Shown here piece after piece: positions 5,224 through 6,274 of a DNA stretch of 6,274 nt. A program made the translations under genes and the position numbers. The notes beneath the pieces were generated by a model. It was not told the origin of the DNA and searched no databases. It saw only the letters and a program-made list of their open reading frames with translations. Source of the DNA: Saprospiraceae bacterium (GTDB lineage Bacteria > Bacteroidota > Bacteroidia > Chitinophagales > Saprospiraceae); assembly GCA_023300255.1 (NCBI GenBank), contig JALZWC010000445.1:1-6274 (forward strand). Direction: 5' to 3'. Positions within the stretch are counted from its first letter, which is position 1. The number at the start of each line of letters is the position of its first letter.

Positions 5224-6015
5224 TTATTCCGCTGGATCTGCTTTCAATGTAAATGTTCTACTTACAGGATTCAACGCATTATTCACTGCTACCCCATCTT
5301 TCATTAAAGTAAGCGTTATAGTATTCTCTCCAATGGGCATTCCTTGAATATAATAAGGCTGCCATTTATCAATAGAGTGATCTTCTCCATTGATATTAGC
5401 TTTTACCGTATAGCCACTTCCTAAAGTAACATTAGCTAAAAAGAAATCCAACATCACTTTATCTGTATTTAGCTTACCAACATAAGTCCCTTTGGGTCTA
5501 CTATAGAATAAAGTAGGTGTTGTAATTGGTTCACTAGATGTGATACTTCCTTTTGCTACCTCCGCCTTCACGGCCATACTTGCACCTGAAGACTTGATAC
5601 TTTCGTGGTAAGAACGAGATAAAAAAGCTAAGATATTATGAGTCCCGTCCGCAACCTCATGGTCAAAAGAAGCTACATACTTCGCTGCATACGGACTTTT
5701 GTCTACAATCAAGTGAATATGCTGTCCTTTACCAGAATTAGCACACATTTTAGTGGGTGCATCTGTTGTTTGAGTGCCTAACTCATAGTCTCCACTAATA
5801 TCAAAATTGAAAGTGCCCCCTTTATAAGTCATGGCATCAATTTTTGCATCTTTAAATTGAGGAGAAGTAGAAAAAGGAGTTAAGGTATATTTATCCTTTG
5901 CCATGGTTGTTGGCTTAGGAGCATTTACCTTTTCAGCTGCTTTATCAGCTGTCTTGTCACTCTGACAAGCAACAAAAGTAAATAAGGCTAAAAGTAGTAT
6001 TACAGGAATTCTCAT
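5224..6015 (-). CDS. lipoprotein of a Bacteroidota family of unknown function
   Basis: The 263-residue protein has a lipoprotein signal peptide: MRIPVILLLALFTFVAC with lipobox FVA-C17, so it is probably acylated at C17 and membrane-anchored outside the cytoplasm. A Lys/Ala-rich linker covers about 18-42. The mature part is predicted to be mostly beta. Notable conserved-looking stretches are KMCANSGKGQHIHLIVD (89-105), DGTHNILAFLSRSYHESIK (123-141), YSRPKGTYVG (171-180) and DKWQPYYIQG (216-225). The histidines H99, H101, H126 and H137 could bind a metal or ligand, but this is only inference. I recall closely similar flavobacterial proteins annotated as 'phosphopeptide-binding protein', a label without clear support. 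The ATG at 6015 gives a standard signal peptide; no SD. It has its own promoter and terminator, so it is monocistronic. Confidence 0.88.
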   Translation of the reverse strand: MRIPVILLLALFTFVACQSDKTADKAAEKVNAPKPTTMAKDKYTLTPFSTSPQFKDAKIDAMTYKGGTFNFDISGDYELGTQTTDAPTKMCANSGKGQHIHLIVDKSPYAAKYVASFDHEVADGTHNILAFLSRSYHESIKSSGASMAVKAEVAKGSITSSEPITTPTLFYSRPKGTYVGKLNTDKVMLDFFLANVTLGSGYTVKANINGEDHSIDKWQPYYIQGMPIGENTITLTLMKDGVAVNNALNPVSRTFTLKADPAE

Positions 6016-6056
6016 TAAAATAGTTTTAAAATTTATTCATACATTTTTGTACGAAG

Positions 6057-6085
6057 CAAAGATAGTAAAATCTGCCCGTGACAAA
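6057..6085 (-). promoter_or_regulatory. Bacteroidota-type promoter of the lipoprotein gene
   Basis: On the minus strand TTTG (6085-6082), a 17-nt spacer and a perfect TAnnTTTG box, TATCTTTG (6064-6057), precede the ATG at 6015 by about 42 bp. The leader would be roughly 35 nt. The site sits inside the open frame 6219-6037, which argues that this frame is not a gene. Confidence 0.75.
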
Positions 6086-6177
6086 GGTATACTTTTACCT
6101 TTTTGCAATTGTATTGCATCCTTTTTACTGCGATCTTTGAGGTACAATCCTAATAAAAGAGTACGAAAGTGAACGTT

Positions 6178-6232
6178 AGGCAAAGAGTGAGAATAAATTG
6201 GTCGTTTTAAGCTAGTCATTTTTTACTCTAAG
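6178..6232 (-). repeat. 55-bp dispersed repeat, right copy (inverted)
   Basis: This is the inverted partner of 14-68 (49 of 55 identical). Its ATG at 6219 opens a 60-codon minus-strand frame that runs through the lipoprotein promoter, so the frame is probably not a gene. Beyond the repeat the two flanks are unrelated. Confidence 0.75.
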
Positions 6233-6236
6233 ATGA

Positions 6237-6274
6237 AGGAGTGTAAGCTCCTGAACCGCAAAGCGGATGGGCGG
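6237..6274. other. GC-rich patch with two small hairpins, cut by the window end
   Basis: AGGAG/CTCCT (6237-6241 with 6248-6252, 6-nt loop) and CCGC/GCGG (6256-6259 with 6263-6266, 3-nt loop) stand in a GC-rich run unlike the flanking AT-rich DNA. It may be the start of a structured RNA or another repeat; the window ends before this can be judged. Confidence 0.3.

Noticed and set aside
6037..6219. 60-codon minus-strand ORF upstream of the lipoprotein gene
   Set aside because: Its first 14 codons are the dispersed repeat and the rest runs straight through the lipoprotein promoter boxes; no family resemblance.
6237..6274. Second copy of the GC-rich leader seen at 2979-3022
   Set aside because: Both start with AGTGTAAG followed by GC-rich DNA, but the GC-rich parts do not align.

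Overview
The window comes from an AT-rich (roughly one third G+C) genome of the phylum Bacteroidota. Four signs agree: candidate promoters fit the Bacteroidota consensus (TTTG, 17-20 nt, TAnnTTTG); most genes lack a Shine-Dalgarno (SD) site; dihydroorotase carries the variant metal motif DxQxH that I associate with this phylum; and the SRP RNA and the surface proteins are of Bacteroidota type. The 'PAEY' repeat protein suggests the Saprospiria side (Aureispira/Lewinella-like), but that is an inference.

Layout. 1-549 has no conventional gene. It holds a 55-bp repeat (14-68), whose inverted copy lies at the other end of the window (6178-6232), and a 143-bp MITE-like element (120-262) with perfect 15-bp terminal inverted repeats and abutting 9-bp direct repeats. 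550-1017 (+) encodes a BON-LysM protein of the Kbp/YgaU family. It converges on pyrC (dihydroorotase, 2416-1082, -) across a shared bidirectional terminator. Divergent from pyrC is an SRP RNA gene (about 2555-2646, +) with its own promoter and two downstream terminator hairpins.

The least ordinary part is 2765-3059 (-). It reads as a complete small transcription unit: promoter (TTTG-19-TATCTTTA), a GC-rich foldable 5' leader, an unusually strong SD (AGGAGG), a 26-codon ORF and a terminator. The ORF start resembles leader peptides of Bacteroidota class I lanthipeptides. A one-base shift at an A6 run would join it to a frame encoding a Ser/Thr/Cys-rich tail that ends just before the terminator. 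It may be a broken, frameshifted or chance RiPP-like precursor. No modification enzyme is visible here.

3169-4599 (-) encodes a secreted protein with about ten P-A-x-Y-x-T repeats and a C-terminal peptidoglycan-binding domain, behind a predicted 180-nt leader. 4600-5223 is a gap with short repeats, one promoter, a weak 28-codon ORF and the terminator of the next gene. 5224-6015 (-) is a lipoprotein with its own promoter. The protein-coding genes look like separate units, not one operon. Kbp, the peptidoglycan-binding protein and the lipoprotein are envelope- or periplasm-related by domain content, whereas pyrC and the SRP RNA are housekeeping.
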